Shown: positions 51,413-64,000 of the stretch, piece by piece
How the letters are laid out: every line of letters starts with the position of its first letter
Numbering within the stretch: position 1 is the stretch's first letter
Assembly (NCBI GenBank): GCA_002914845.1
Contig: JXTC01000279.1
Location: forward strand, 365,072 to 429,071
Source of the DNA: Trema orientale
Taxonomy: Eukaryota > Streptophyta > Magnoliopsida > Rosales > Cannabaceae
DNA: 64,000 nucleotides
Reading direction: 5' to 3'
The notes under the pieces: model-generated
Database searches by the model: none
Told to the model about the DNA's origin: nothing
The model's input: only the letters and a program-made list of their open reading frames with translations
Translations under genes and position numbers: made by a program

Positions 51413-54400
51413 ATTTGCAATATATATAATTTTAGTTGTTTGAATATATATATATTGCTCTGCTGCTTTGCTATTACTATTACTCTTGGTGTGAAATTTT
51501 TGTGGAGAAGATATTGTGTTCTGTCTAAGGAGACCGGGTTTGAAGAGGAAGCAACTGTGACCCCTCCACGTCTTTCCTGGGAGTTTCTTTGAAATTCTGT
51601 CGAGGAGGTGGGATTTTAAGTGGGACCTGTTTGTGAACCCTCCGGCCTTTCCTGGGAACTATTTTGTACTGAAATTAATAATCATTGATTGATTAATTTC
51701 AGAGATAGCGAACAACAATGCTGATGTTGTCAATGCCGAGAACATGGCTAGTTCTCAACAGCCTGCTGTGGCATCTGCAGTGGCAGTATCAGTCCCTGCT
51801 GTGGCTCGAGTGCCAAATCCTCTCGTGACTCTAATGGTACCAGCAGCGCACCGTGGAGAGAAGCCTGAGAAGTTCAATGGGTTGAACTTCAAAATGTGGT
51901 AGCAAAAATTGTTGTTTTATCTGACCACACTGAACCTTGCGAGGTTCCTGACTGAGGAGGCTCCCAAAGTCAGAGAAGATGAGCAAGATTTCCAAGTACT
52001 TGCTGCAGTGGATGCTTGGAAACAATCTGACTACCTATGCCAGAACTATGTAATGAATTGTTTGACCGATTCATTATATAGTGTATATCGTAATAAGAAA
52101 ACGGCAAAGAAACTGTGGGAGTCGCTAGATCATAAATATACAACTCAGGATGCTGGTTCCAAGAAATTTGTGGTAGGACGCTTCCTCGATTATAAAATGA
52201 CCGACTCTAAAACGGTAATCAGTCAAGTTCAGGAGTTTCAATTGATTCTCCATAAGATTCAGGCAGAGGGAATGGCACTTTGTGAACCCTTCCAAGTAGC
52301 TACTATTATTGAGAAGCTACCTCCTTCATGGAAGGATTTCAAGAGCTATCTAAAGCACAAGCGAAAGGCCATGAGCCTTGAAGACCTTGTTATCAGGCTT
52401 CGCATTGAAGAAGATAACAGGCGTGCTGAAAAGACAGGAGCCTCGTCTAGTACGTCTGGGGCAAAGGCAAATGTTGTGGAGCATGATCAAAACTCCAAGG
52501 CTAAGAAGAACAAGCCAAAGAAAGGGTCTAAGCTAGGACCTAAAGGTGGAGTAGGCAAGAAGCAAAAATTCCAAGGAAAGTGCTTTAACTGTGACAAGAT
52601 GGGTCACAGGGCTTCAGATTGCCGACTTCCGAAGAAGAAGAAGAATGAAGCCAACCTGGTGGATGACATCACAAAAGATGTAGAAGACATAAGTCTATCT
52701 ACAGTCGTTTCTGAAGTCAACCTTGTTGGGTCCAATCCAAGGGAATGGTGGATTGACACAGGAGCTTCAAGGCATGTTTGTTCCGACAAAGGCATGTTCA
52801 TAACTTTTGAACCGGTAGAGAATGGGGAGAAGCTCTTCATGAGTAATTCTGCCACCTCTGAAGTACAAGGTATGGGCAAAGTAGTGCTAAAGATGACCTC
52901 TAGGAGGGAACTGACTTTGAACAATGTAATGTATGTTCCGGATATCCGTAAGAACCTTGTGTCTGGTTCACTTCTGAATAAGCACGGATTCCGCATGGTG
53001 TTTGAGTCAGATAAATTTGTATTGACCAAAAATAGTCTGTTTGTGGGAAAAGAATATGAATGTAGGGGTATGTTTAAACTAAATGTAATGACTATAAAGC
53101 CCAATATCAATAAAGCTAGTTCTTCTGCTTATTTGATTGAGTCTTCTACTTTATGGCATGGTAGACTAGGACATGTTAATTATGATACTATACGTAGATT
53201 AATTAACTTGAATCATATTCCTGATTTCCAAATTGATACAAAACATAAGTGTCAAACTTGTATTGAGGCAAAATTGACAAGATCATCTTTTCAAACCATT
53301 GAAAGAAATACTGAATCCCATGATTTAATTCACAGTGATATTTGTGATTTAAAATTTATACAAACAAGGGGAGGCAATAAGTATTTTATTACTTTTGTCG
53401 ATGATAGCACAAAATATTGTTATGTATATTTGCTAAAATCCAAGGACGAAGCAATAGAGAAGTTTATTCTCTATAAGAATGAGGTTGAAAATCAACTTAA
53501 TAAGAAGATTAAGATGATTAGAGGTGACCGTGGTGGAGAGTATGAATCACCTTTTGGTGAATTCTGTGCACAACACGAAATAATACATGAGGTCACTCTG
53601 CCTTATTCACCTCAGTCAAATGGCATTGCTGAAAGGAAAAATCGTTCCTTGAATAAAATGATGAATGCATTACTGTTAAGTTCTGGATTGCCTCAGAACA
53701 TGTGGGGGGAAGCTGTTTTAACAGCTAATTATCTTTTAAATAAGGTACCCCGCAAGAAAGAAGAAAATACACCTTATGAATTGTGGAAAGGTAAAAAGCC
53801 TTCCTACAAATACTTACGAGTATGGGGATGTCTTGCTAAGGTATTGGTACCTACACCTAAAAAGGTGAAAATAGGACCAAAGACAGTAGATTGTATTTTT
53901 ATTGGTTATGCACATAATAGTAGTGCTTATCGGTTTCTTGTATATGAGTCACAAATCCTAGACATACACAAAAACAGGATAATGGAATCGAGAAATGCAT
54001 CATTTTTTGAACATGAATTTCCGTATAAATCCAAGGAAGTACTTAGTACATCTAAACGAACTTATGAGGCTATCACTAAGGATAGTCAGGACCAAGAACA
54101 AGTCATTGAAGATAAGCCTAGACGCAGTAAAAGAGCGAGAACTGAAAAATCTTTTGATTTTTTAGTTTACATGTTGGAAAGTGAACCTCAAAGCTTCCAA
54201 GAGGCTGTGAGCTCTGTTGAGGGACCTTTGTGGAAAGAGGCCATTAAGAGCGAAATTGATTCCATCTTGCAAAACCATACGTGGGAACTAGTAGATCTTC
54301 CTCCAGGATGTAAGCCACTTGGTTCAAAATGGATTTTCAAAAGGAAAATGAAAGCAGATAGAACAATTGATAAATATAAGGCTAGATTAGTTATCAAAGG

Positions 54401-56359
54401 TTATAGGCAAAAAGAGGGCCTAGATTACTTTGATACTTATTCTCCTGTGACGAGAATAAATTCCATAAGGATGATACTTGCGATTGCCGCTCTGTGGAAT
54501 CTTGAAGTACACCAAATGGATGTAAAAACAGCCTTTCGTAATGGAGATCTAGATGAAGAAATCTATATGGAACAACCTGAAAGTTTTGTTGCTCCTGGAC
54601 AAGAAAAGAAAGTCTGTAAACTGGTCAAGTCTCTATATGGCTTAAAGCAAGCACCAAAACAGTGGCATGAAAAGTTTGACAGAGTAATGCTTACTAATGA
54701 TTTTAAAATCAATGAGTATGACAAATGTGTCTATGTCAAAAACATTGAAAATGGCTACGTCATTTTGTATCTTTATGTTGATGACATGCTCATTGTTGGT
54801 AGTAATGATAGGATGGTCAAATCTACTAAGAATATGTTGAACTCCAAATTTGACATGAAAGATATGGGTTTAGCTGATGTAATTTTGGGAATTAAAATTA
54901 CAAGGACGTCTGATGGACTCATACTTAATCAGTCGCATTATGTGGACAAAATTTTAGAGAAATTCAACAAAGATGATTCTGGAGTGTCCAGAACACCGAT
55001 AGACATGAGTCAACACCTTCATAAGAATAAAGGTGAGAGTATTTCTCAAGTAGAATACACTAGAGTAATTGGTAGTCTGATATACTTGATGAGTTGCACA
55101 AGGCCAGATATAGCCTACACAGTCAGTAGACTGAGTAGATATATGAGTAATCCAAGTGCTGAGCATTGGAAAGGAATTGTGAAAGTACTTAGGTACTTAT
55201 GATATACTCGTAACTATGGACTACACTATAACAGATATCCTGCAGTTTTAGAAGGATACAGCGATACAAACTGGATATTTGATATAAAAGACTCAAAGTC
55301 TACTACTGGTTATGTGTTCACACTAGCTGGAGTAGCTGTATCTTGGAAATCTTCAAAACAAACGGTTATAGCCCGATCTACAATGGAATCTGAGTTTATA
55401 GCTCTAGATAAATGTGGTGAAGAGGCTGAATGGCTACGCCATTTCTTAGAAGATATTCCAGACTAGCCTAAGCCTGTGCTACTAATATCTATACATTGTG
55501 ATAGTCAATCGGCTATTGAAAGGGCACAGAGTAACATGTATAATGGTAAGTCTAGACATATACGTCGTAGACATATACATCGTAGACATAATACCATTAG
55601 ACAACTACTTTCAACGGGAGTTATTTCTGTAGACTATGTGAAGTCTAAGGATAACCTGGCGGATCCACTAACCAAAGGGTTAAACAGAGAGTTAGTTGAT
55701 AAATCATCGAGAGGAATGGGACTAAAGCCCATGAAGTAAAAGTCTATATTATGGAAACCCAACCTAGGTGATTGGAAATTCCAAGATCTAGGTTCAAAGG
55801 GATAACCAAATTGTAAAGACTTAGTTGGATCACTGTGGGGGTTATCCTCCTGTGAGAGTATTACCCTCATGTCCATTCTTGTGATGAAAAACAGTTATGC
55901 CCGTAAGGAATAGGATAAGCAAAGGCTTTTAATGATTCTTATGCGTTGGGAAACCGAGCAGAGTAATGCGGGTTACTCTTAACTAAGAAATCACCTATGT
56001 GAGAGAGAAGTGGGGCCGCTTCAAATTGGAATTATGAGGGCTTAATTCCTTAGAAACTCTTGCAGAATCAGGCAGAGATGTTCAAGGCCAAAATGAACAT
56101 AACCGTAAGAACTGGATATGTTAAGAAAGATCCTGTGTGAAGTATATCATCATTTACACGAACGACAGAACAGTTCAAAGACATCGTGTCTACTGATCAG
56201 TTAATAAAATAAATATATTCTCACGAGGGAAGGTTCAAAGCGAGGGAAGGTTCAAAGGGTAACACCAACCTATCCTATGCAGGTTTCGATCGTTGAACTC
56301 TATCATCTTGTCAAGAGTCTGTAGTTTCTCCTTTTACAATTTCTATTCATGTGGGGGAT

Positions 56360-57514
56360 TATTGGAAAATGGAGGTGTTACACCATTGTGATTAGCCATT
56401 TTGAGACTAAATTATGAGTGAGATCCTCTACATATTAGTGAGAGGTCATTGTTGATATGAATTCTCCTCTGCGAGTATATGAAATTCAAGTATTTACTTG
56501 CTAAAAATGGTAATAGGGTGAATGAGAAATTGTCACCCAAAGTGAACCAAGTGAGAAGGAAAAAAGAGTAGGAATTGGTTAAAGTCCCACATGAAAAATG
56601 AACACAAACCAAGAGGTGTTTATATAGAGTTGTCAAACTTTTAGTTAATAACTTGATAAGCTGAGAGGCTCTCTTTTGCGCGTGCACGCAGGGGGGGTGC
56701 AAATCACGGGCCGGACAACATGCGCTTGTGTGCGCCCGCGCGTCCTGCGGGCACGAATGTCGGACCGAAAAGCCCACTTCGAATTGGGCCTCGTTTTGCA
56801 CCTTGAACTATTTTTTTTCCTATCTCAAAGCCCAAAAGAGAGTTCTGGAACCAGAAACGTTTGGGACTTAATGAAATGTAACATCCAAAATTTTAAAAGC
56901 CATAATACTTCTGTAATAGCCTAAAAAACATTTGGAATTAATTTCCAAAAACTGATAAAACGTTTTTAGGCTTTATGGAGAGGATTGATGGCAGATACCC
57001 CTTTGAGCACTATAAAAGGAGAGCTCATCTTCACTTCATTACACACCAAAAACCGAAAATCAAAGCTTTCCTATCAGATTCTCTCCGTCATTCTCTCTAA
57101 AGCCTCTAGTTCAATTGTTCTTGAGTTCCTCTGAGTTTTCTAACTATAGTTCTTAGAGATATTTAGAAATTTCGTAGTTAGATTTTTTAGAGTGTTAGAG
57201 TTCATAAAAAATCCAGTTCGTAGAGTGGAGGTGTGGGTGCTTTGTCTGCCACTCTTAGTCGTTGTATCCTGGGAAACTGACGCTTGCAATTCCTCAAGCA
57301 TTCTACCGGAGGGGGCGAATCAGTTTTAAGGACACTGTGTGGTACACAAGCCTCGGCAGTTAACAGTATTTTTTTTCTGTTTTACAGGATTTCCGAAGTG
57401 CTACTGGAATTCTGAAAAGTTAGGAGCAAACTTTTGGTAACTTTATCATAAAGTTTTGTTAAATTCGCTTGTAACCTTTTGTAACCTTATATTGCATGTT
57501 AATTATTTCTTACA
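56360..57514 (+). repeat. 3' LTR of the young Copia element
   Basis: About 1155 bases start TATTGGAAAATGG. The TATA box is near 57010 (CTATAAAAGG). The right end is set at TCTTACA because ATTTA, matching the left flank, follows. As the other LTR is incomplete, the right end rests on this duplication alone. Confidence 0.7.
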
Positions 57515-57519
57515 ATTTA

Positions 57520-58524
57520 TGGATCAATATGATGTTTGGCCTTTGATCTGGATTTTTGGACCTGTTTTTTTACTTATGTATGATTCTGATTTTTGCTATG
57601 ATTTCTTCTCAAATATGAAACTAAATGATGAGGTAGAATATAAGAGTCTCCTCCAAAAATACTGATTCTACAACCCACCGTTTTGCTAAAAACTTCGAAA
57701 CAATGTGATATAGATCAAGTTACACCTTGATTTGAAACCAATGTACCGAATGTACCCATTAATTATTTCGTTATATGTGATTTTCAGAGCTCCTCACATT
57801 ATTTCCTCTATACGCTAAATTGAATTCCAAATTCTTTTTTCCTATATAACACTATCTTCCCTAATTTTTCTCCATCTCCCTGTACCTCTCTCTTCAATTT
57901 TTTTTAACTACAGTTTACACTTTTTACAATTTATCTCTCCTTTTTTCCCCTACACTTCTCACTCTTTACAACTTCTCTCTCTCATCCTTTTTTTTCCACC
58001 TACCACCTACACTTTCCCACTTTTTACAATCTCTCTCTCACTCTTCTATCTCTTCTCATCTCATAACCTTCTCTACTGCTCCTTCATTTCCTAACCTTTC
58101 ATATTTTCTTTGGCGATAGAATTTGACTGGAATAATGATTATAGTTTGTGCCTAGACTGAAGAGGCTGAGACTAAATGGCCTTGGCACGCATGTAGTTTG
58201 CTGCAATGCAGATTGGCTGTCGTCGCTCTCGGAGCTCAGAAGGCCATGCCCAGTGACACAGGGATAGCCAAACCTAGATCTATGCTCGACCATAAATGGG
58301 TTGTGCCCAGATTTGGGCGCAGCGCCAGCGCTCAAAGGGCATGAAATTATTATTTTCTGTAAAACATATTTTGTACTATTTTTTACATCAGTTTGTATAC
58401 AACGTGGTAAATCATGTCACATGCGTAGACGTTGGTTTTGGGACAAACGTTATAGCTTTACCTTTATAATGTTCCTTTGAAGGTGACTTATATATCTAAT
58501 TTTGTTGCAGTGGCAGGTTGGTGA
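57520..58524. other. Intergenic spacer with a pyrimidine-rich tract
   Basis: It holds a CT-rich stretch at about 57840-58080 (TCTCTCTC, TTTTTCCC). No gene was recognised; the short open frames have no domain. Confidence 0.5.
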
Positions 58525-60805
58525 TGTAAAATTCTAATTTTTATAAGGGCTACTAAGTAATTTTAAGTCAATGGTAATCTTGTAATTTTGAATTTTCAGG
58601 TAATTAAATTAAAAATATCTTATTTGAACTTGGACTCAATTAAGACAAGGTACATTTGGGGTAAAAATGTAAATATTTTAATAGAAGGAGGGACTAAACT
58701 AAAAGAATCTTTTAAAAATTGTGGCTAAAGTAGAATTTTTAAAATATTTTCGGTCAAACCAGGTACTGCTACATGTTCCACTAGCAACAGTACCCACCAA
58801 CTTCCCTACAATTGCCCAAAAGCCCTTCTTCTTCCTCATTCAAAACTCCTAGAACCGAAGCTCTACTACTATTCACTCACCGGAGCACCGTCGGTCTAGC
58901 AGCCCCATGCGCCGACCATCGCAGTTGTGAAATACCGCCCCTCGCCGGAGTTACAGGCCACTGAAGATTCCACCAGCCAATCAGATTTTCGCTCATCGGA
59001 GGTCCGTCTGATGTCCTTTCTCCACACTACTGGCACGGTTAGCTTCGTCTCGTCATCGCTGTCATTTCCCAACTAGTCTCAGCCGTCATCTTGCCGCCTG
59101 TAAGAGTTTCATAGTTTTGGCCGTTTGTAAAATATTTCCAAAAACTAATATTTTTATAATTATTTTGTTACGTAATTATTTTATCCGAGATAAATATATG
59201 AGGTGAAAGAGGGGTAAAAATCATGAATAATTATGGTTGTTAGGCCCTAAAAATGGTATCCAGAAGTGCGTTAATTTTCGAATCGAAAAAATGGACATTT
59301 TTCTAAATACTTCGAAAAAGTGGTATTTTTGTAACTTTCGGATTTTAAAGCCCATTTAAGGCTCGGGACCTCGAAACTGAATTCTAACTTCGAATTTGGA
59401 CTCAGTGAGGTCGAGAGACGAATTTTGATATAAAATATCACAATGTTTCGAAGTGGCAAAAAAATCGAGGCATGTAGCTTGTGAAAAGTGCTATTTTGTG
59501 TGCCATAGGCTGAGTCCCACTTTTAACAAATTATGTATCTAACCTAGCATTTTTGGGTGCTCTGAATTCAGTGGTGACTGCCGTTTCTCAATCTGAGCTT
59601 CCGTTGGTAAAGTGATTTTTTCAAGTGAGCTTACCGAGATCCCGAAACAACCGTTCGATGACCAACGGGAGATTTTTCTAGCGTCGTTACCTTGGTATAG
59701 GTACCATCTTGAGGTAGGGGTTCGATTACCTAATTTTATATCTGTTTTGACTTATAATTGCATTAAAACTTATTTATGAAAAATCGTGATTTTATGATAG
59801 TTTGACAAATTGTTGAAACTTGTTGGGTTATACTGGGATTGGACTGTGTGGATTTTTATACATATTTTTACAATGTGATTGTGGGATAAAACAGCAGTGT
59901 ACTACCCATATTACAATAAATCCCAAAAAAAATGCCAAGTTGGATTCTAAAGCATGGTTTGATTCTTGGATGCATGGTTACTTTAAACTTTTACATGTTG
60001 TATATACCATAGGATCAAATACTTGAGTTCTATTATTGCATCGCGATAGTTTAGATCGTCGAGGAGTTGCTGCAATGCTAGGTAAGAGACTTATGCCTCT
60101 GTGCAGGTTTTTGCTGATACGCATTCGGGTAGTGTCAGGATGTTGGGTACTTCTGCTAAAGAGGTATTACAGGACCGTGATGGGAGGATGAGAGCTCACT
60201 CTTATATCTTGTTGATGTATGATATGTACAATAATGTGGACTTGATTTTGATTTTGAATATGTGATTATTCTGGATTTCAATTATTTATAAACTTGATTT
60301 ATAAATAGATTTGAAAGGTACTAACTATACAGGTTTGAGAAATTGCATCCATTCAAAAAGGTAATCGAATTCCTACTGAGCATGTAAATGCTCACTCCTT
60401 ATTTTTCCACTCTCAAGTAGTGCTTAGTGTGACTTTGGGAACTCAGGACCGGAGTAGTGAGGAGCTTTTTATCTTGTTGAATATTTGGTAACTATGTAAA
60501 ATAACTTTATTTATTTATCGTGGCATGTAAAATAACTTTATTTATTTATCTTGGCTTGTAATAACACTTAAGGGCTTGTATCACAGACTCGGTCTGTATA
60601 ATTTTTATGCCTAGATTGTGAGGATGTTGATGATAATGCTTGGTTTTGTTTTATAAATTTTATTATCAATCTACGTCTAACGATGATTGCAAAACTGTGA
60701 GAATTTTATTATTAAAACTATTTTTATAAATTTTCCAAAATAACTATTGAATTTTTATTTGTGAAATTCCCTTTCTGCCATTGGCCCGGGGTTCGGTTCA
60801 TGACA
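58525..60805 (+). mobile_element. 2.3-kb solo LTR (family A), plus orientation
   Basis: It starts TGTAAAATTCTAATTTTT and ends GGTTCATGACA, flanked by GGTGA (58520-58524) and AGTGA (60806-60810), an imperfect duplication. Its length nearly equals the intron-23 copy. Shared phrases with the other two copies include GAGGTAGGGGTTCGATTACC near 59711, AAAGAGGTATTA near 60157, GGGAGGATGAGAGCTCA near 60180 and AAAGGTAATCGAATTCCTAC near 60357. A GC-rich block at 58860-59100 is typical of the family and is not a gene. Confidence 0.78.
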
Positions 60806-61193
60806 AGTGAACTTTAACTTGCTGGTATGGAGGCTTCTAAAGTAAGGGGCATTAGTGTTTTTTCCCCCTCAATTGATTGGATAATTTCAAGTATATTATT
60901 GGATATTAATTATAATTCATTGTAATTACTATGGATTTTACTCCACATAATATGCCCATAATATAGACAAATAAAGGGAGAAAGTATTTCTTTTCCTTTT
61001 CTTCTTATTGACATCTTCAATTCCTTTCCCAATTAGTTGGTAGCTACTAACTATTATTCTGATTTTCTGATTACCAATTTGCCTAAGCTAAATATATTAA
61101 TTATGAAAACAATAAGCATACTTGAAAAAAGGAAAAAAAAAAAAAAGGGTGTTTAACCGTTTATGATGAAAATGCCATTCTTGTAATTACTAA

Positions 61194-61352
61194 GGGTGCG
61201 TTTGGTATAGGATTCGAATCCTATTCTTCAAATCCAGAAACAGCTTTTACATAGAATGTTGGAAGGATAAAACATTTATCCTTCCAACTTTCTATGTAAA
61301 AGCTGTTTCTGGATTTGAAGAATAAGATTCGAATCCTATACCAAACGCGCCC
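61194..61352. mobile_element. Fold-back MITE (near-perfect 78-bp hairpin arms)
   Basis: Arms 61194-61271 and 61275-61352 are inverted complements with about three mismatches in 78, around a 3-base loop. The end GGGTGCGTTTGGTATAGG is typical of plant fold-back MITEs. The flanks TAA and TAT are compatible with a short target duplication. If transcribed, it would form a long double-stranded stem. Confidence 0.9.
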
Positions 61353-63120
61353 TATATAATTCAGAGTAATCCACTATGTAAGTTGAAAATTTAGGGATTA
61401 AAGTGGTACTGCATGTATAATTTAGGGGCTATAATCAATGTAACTAACCCAAGTTCTAACTATAAAGTTGAAAAAGTAACAAAAATTAGTTAAATGTTAT
61501 TATATAAATTATATTATGGTGTGATGCGTTTCATCTGCGGAAATGTTTCTCCAAACTGCCAATAGACTACTTCGTATTGTTAGAAGATTTTACGTTAACG
61601 GTTTGACCGGTTTTTGTGGTGTGTCAATTTTTTGTAACACCTCTATTCTTTGCTATGAATTTGTTATTCTTCTCTCATGTTCTTTTTCTTGTGCTTTCCA
61701 CTAAGTTTGAGTACAACATGCTAGCTTTACGATTTTTTCCAAATATTTTCTTTGATTCATTTATAATCAGAGATACATTGCACACACAAAGTGTACATTA
61801 AGCTACGAAGATAAAACACAGTTCGAAAAAATTGTCGAAAAAGCTTCAATTTGTTTTTTATTTTGATTTTGTTTCTTGTTTTTCTTTGGAAATAATCGAC
61901 TAATTAAGTCATTATAGGTAGTATGAAGTGGGTTGCATAATAACAGCCAATGGTCCTCAAATAACAATCAATGCGATACTCTATAGAAATTTAGAAACAA
62001 TCGATCCCTTTCTATATGTAACAACTGTGTGCCTTATACATTCCGCTAGAACGAATTTGGCCACTGCAAACATAATCAAATAAAGTTAGAGTCAACTGAA
62101 GAATTAAAAAAAAAAAAAGACTTTTTTTGCAAAATTATTTTTTGTAAAATAAACCAAAGTTTTTACTAGTTGAAGATTATACCTCTACATTTAATAAAAT
62201 CTCTTCAAATGTCTGCACTTTCTCTGTAGGGTGATTTGTATTGATTGTTTTTAACTTGTTTACAATAGTTTTAAGTGTTTGGTAGTATAAATAATGGATT
62301 AATTCAACATTTAATAAGTGAATTATTCTTTTTTGGGTTAATTTTTGCAGTATTATATTGTAAAAATCAAAATTTGAAGTTTATTTTGCGGAATGAATAT
62401 CGATGTGTGTGTTTGATAAACGTGTAAGGTGGTCAATTCGAATATAACAAAGTAATTAAATCAGATTCTGGAAACAAATTATGTATGCAAATTCAGATTT
62501 TCGTAACATCTCTGAAAAATAGATTACATTTCTAGAAAAGCAAAGTCAAATGCAAAACTTTAAAAGTGATTTTTTTTTTTTTTTTGGCTTTCAAAAAAAA
62601 GCGATTCTTTATTTTTGCTCTGAAAAAAAAAAAACTTCAAAAGTGATTAGTACCGGTTAAATAGTCAAAAGAAGTGCAGTCTTGCTCTGCTATCATAATA
62701 TTTTATGCTTTGTGCGTACCATCCATGTGGCGTCTACTGAATTATCTTTTTTATTTCCTTTGATTTTCTTTTCTTTTGATAAATATTTATGAGAGAGTTA
62801 AATGAGAATATTAACTTTACCTCACTGTTTTTAAAAGCGAAAACAATTCCATCAAATATTGTGATGTAAATTTGGTAAAATAAAGTTAAGAGTTAAAAAC
62901 TATTATGCAGTCTGTACTGTAAAAAGACAAAATATTTTGTTACCACACAAAAATTCCTAAAAAAACGTAATAGGTATATTGCGTATATATATATATATAT
63001 ATATATACCATCATGAAGTTTACTTCTTGTTTACAAATGTGTGTCGATATTAGTCGTGAACATATAACGACAGTCGTTAGTAGCAAACATCACAAATATC
63101 ATATATATATATATATATAT
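61353..63120. other. AT-rich intergenic sequence with AT microsatellites
   Basis: No supported gene. AT dinucleotide repeats lie at about 62984-63007 and 63100-63120. Poly-A and poly-T tracts are frequent. Confidence 0.5.
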
Positions 63121-63955
63121 GGGTGATGTTTCAATGGAGATTTTTGTTTTTGCTCTATGGATGGGTAAAATTATCAAGTTGAATATGACCTACAATAACA
63201 AGTAATTTCATCTATTTTTGATCAATTAATGTTTTATTCAATTATTTTTCTTTTTTATTTATTTCTTTTCTTTTTTTGATTTTAACTTATAAGTTTAATT
63301 TTTTAAATTTCATTTAATTTGAACATATTATGCTACTAATATGAATAAGGAATTTTTTTCAGAATATAAATAATATTAATTTTATTTTTATATGAGAAGT
63401 AACGTTAGTTTTTTTTTTTTATAATGAAAGGGAATATTAGTTTTGAAATTATAAAAAAGAAAGATTATTTTTTTAAGAAAAAATTTTGATATAAAATTAG
63501 TATTTAATAGTTTTATATTAATGGTTAGTTGTTTTTTTTAAGAATATATACATAACATTAGTTTTTTTTTTTTTAGGGGATATATAATGTTAGTTTTGAA
63601 ATTATAAAAAAGGACTCATTTTTCAATGAAAAATTTAATATATATACAATTAGTTCTTTAGAAAAAAAATATCTAGATATATATACGGTTACTTGTTTTT
63701 CTATTTATTTTTTAATAAAAATAAACAATAGAATGAAAAAAATAAAAAACAATGAAAAAAGGATTGGAAAAAAAAATTCCAACTCATAGGTCACATATAG
63801 GTTACTAATTTTTTAAGTCATAAATATTCAATTAGATTTTTATTTTTTGATAAAATTACTAATATCATTATAACTATCAGATTAAAATCCAATGGTCCAA
63901 ATGAAAGTACCCATCAATGGAGCAAAAACAAAAATCTCTATTGAAACATGACCCA
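63121..63955. mobile_element. TIR element in an AT microsatellite
   Basis: The left end GGGTGATGTTTCAATGGAG... and the reverse complement of the right end GGGTCATGTTTCAATAGAG... match at about 42 of 47 positions. Both outer sides are ATATAT tracts, so insertion was at a TA-type target. There is no open frame of note inside, only poly-T and poly-A runs, so it is a non-autonomous MITE of about 835 bases. Confidence 0.82.
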
Positions 63956-63972
63956 TATATATATATATATAA

Positions 63973-64000
63973 GGTGATGTTTTAATGAAGATTTTTATTT
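63973..64000. mobile_element. Start of a second copy of the TIR element (window edge)
   Basis: After the AT tract, AAGGTGATGTTTTAATGAAG and the bases that follow repeat the left terminal sequence of the preceding element with a few changes. The copy is cut by the window end. Confidence 0.7.

Larger units (their letters stand above)
50479..57514 (+). mobile_element. Young Ty1/Copia retrotransposon
   Basis: The element starts TGTTGGAAAATGGAGG; the 3' LTR is 56360-57514, after the purine tract GTGGGGGATT. ATTTA lies on both sides (50474-50478 and 57515-57519), the proposed target-site duplication. One open frame, 51909-55202, spans gag with a zinc knuckle ([14 protein letters not shown]), protease ([12 protein letters not shown]), integrase (HGRLGH, then the core) and reverse transcriptase (YVDDML). 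RNase H follows to about 55740. The LTR parts that can be compared are about 97% alike, so insertion was recent. It looks nearly whole, with about three breaks. The 5' LTR is cut by an assembly gap. Confidence 0.9.

Noticed and set aside
52604-53110. 168-codon minus-strand open frame
   Set aside because: It is antisense to the Copia gag/integrase frame and has no recognisable domain.
61194-61352. tRNA or structured RNA gene
   Set aside because: The hairpin is a single long stem with MITE-like termini, not a cloverleaf. A microRNA claim would need small-RNA data.

Overview
The window is plant nuclear DNA, most likely from an AT-rich eudicot. The reasons are GT-AG introns, many LTR retrotransposons and MITEs, and one host gene whose exons encode a plant-type calmodulin-regulated Ca2+-ATPase. 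I cannot name the species from sequence alone.

The only host gene I can support is an autoinhibited plasma-membrane Ca2+-ATPase, closest from memory to Arabidopsis ACA9. It lies on the minus strand from the ATG at 35523 to the TAA ending at 952. I traced 33 coding exons by hand. They join in phase with no stop or frameshift into a protein of about 1088 residues carrying every P-type ATPase signature: TGES, PEGLP, DKTGT, KGAAE, TGDN and TGDGTND. The gene spans about 34.6 kb because several introns are swollen by transposable elements.

Layout, left to right. 1-951: 3' flank. 952-5318: exons 33-27, with a probable LTR relic in intron 28. 5319-10958: intron 26, with a 180-bp tandem duplication and a decayed but complete-length Ty1/Copia element (5823-10869, TSD AAAGC). 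10959-12964: exons 26-24, with an antisense solo LTR in intron 25. 12965-17255: intron 23, with a 2.3-kb solo LTR and a MITE-like element. 17256-21725: exons 23-12, including one GC-AG intron. 21726-28081: intron 11, with a Copia fossil split by a LINE that is itself interrupted. 28082-30280: exons 11-4, with a short LINE tail in intron 7. 30281-34208: intron 3, with an LTR-like relic and a hAT transposase scrap. 34209-35523: exons 3-1. 35524-37900: upstream region and promoter.

From 37901 to the end there is no host gene that I can support. A solo LTR (37906-49858, TSD CATTA) is split by a 10-kb Ty3/Gypsy element of the Tat type (39761-49817). A young Copia element follows (50479-57514), containing a 14-N assembly gap, then a third member of the same solo-LTR family (58525-60805). 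A near-perfect fold-back MITE lies at 61194-61352, and a TIR element set in AT microsatellites at 63121-63955, with a second copy starting at the window edge.

All coordinates come from hand reading. Exon edges are firm because the phases close; transposon edges are firm only where terminal TG/CA and a target-site duplication are stated.
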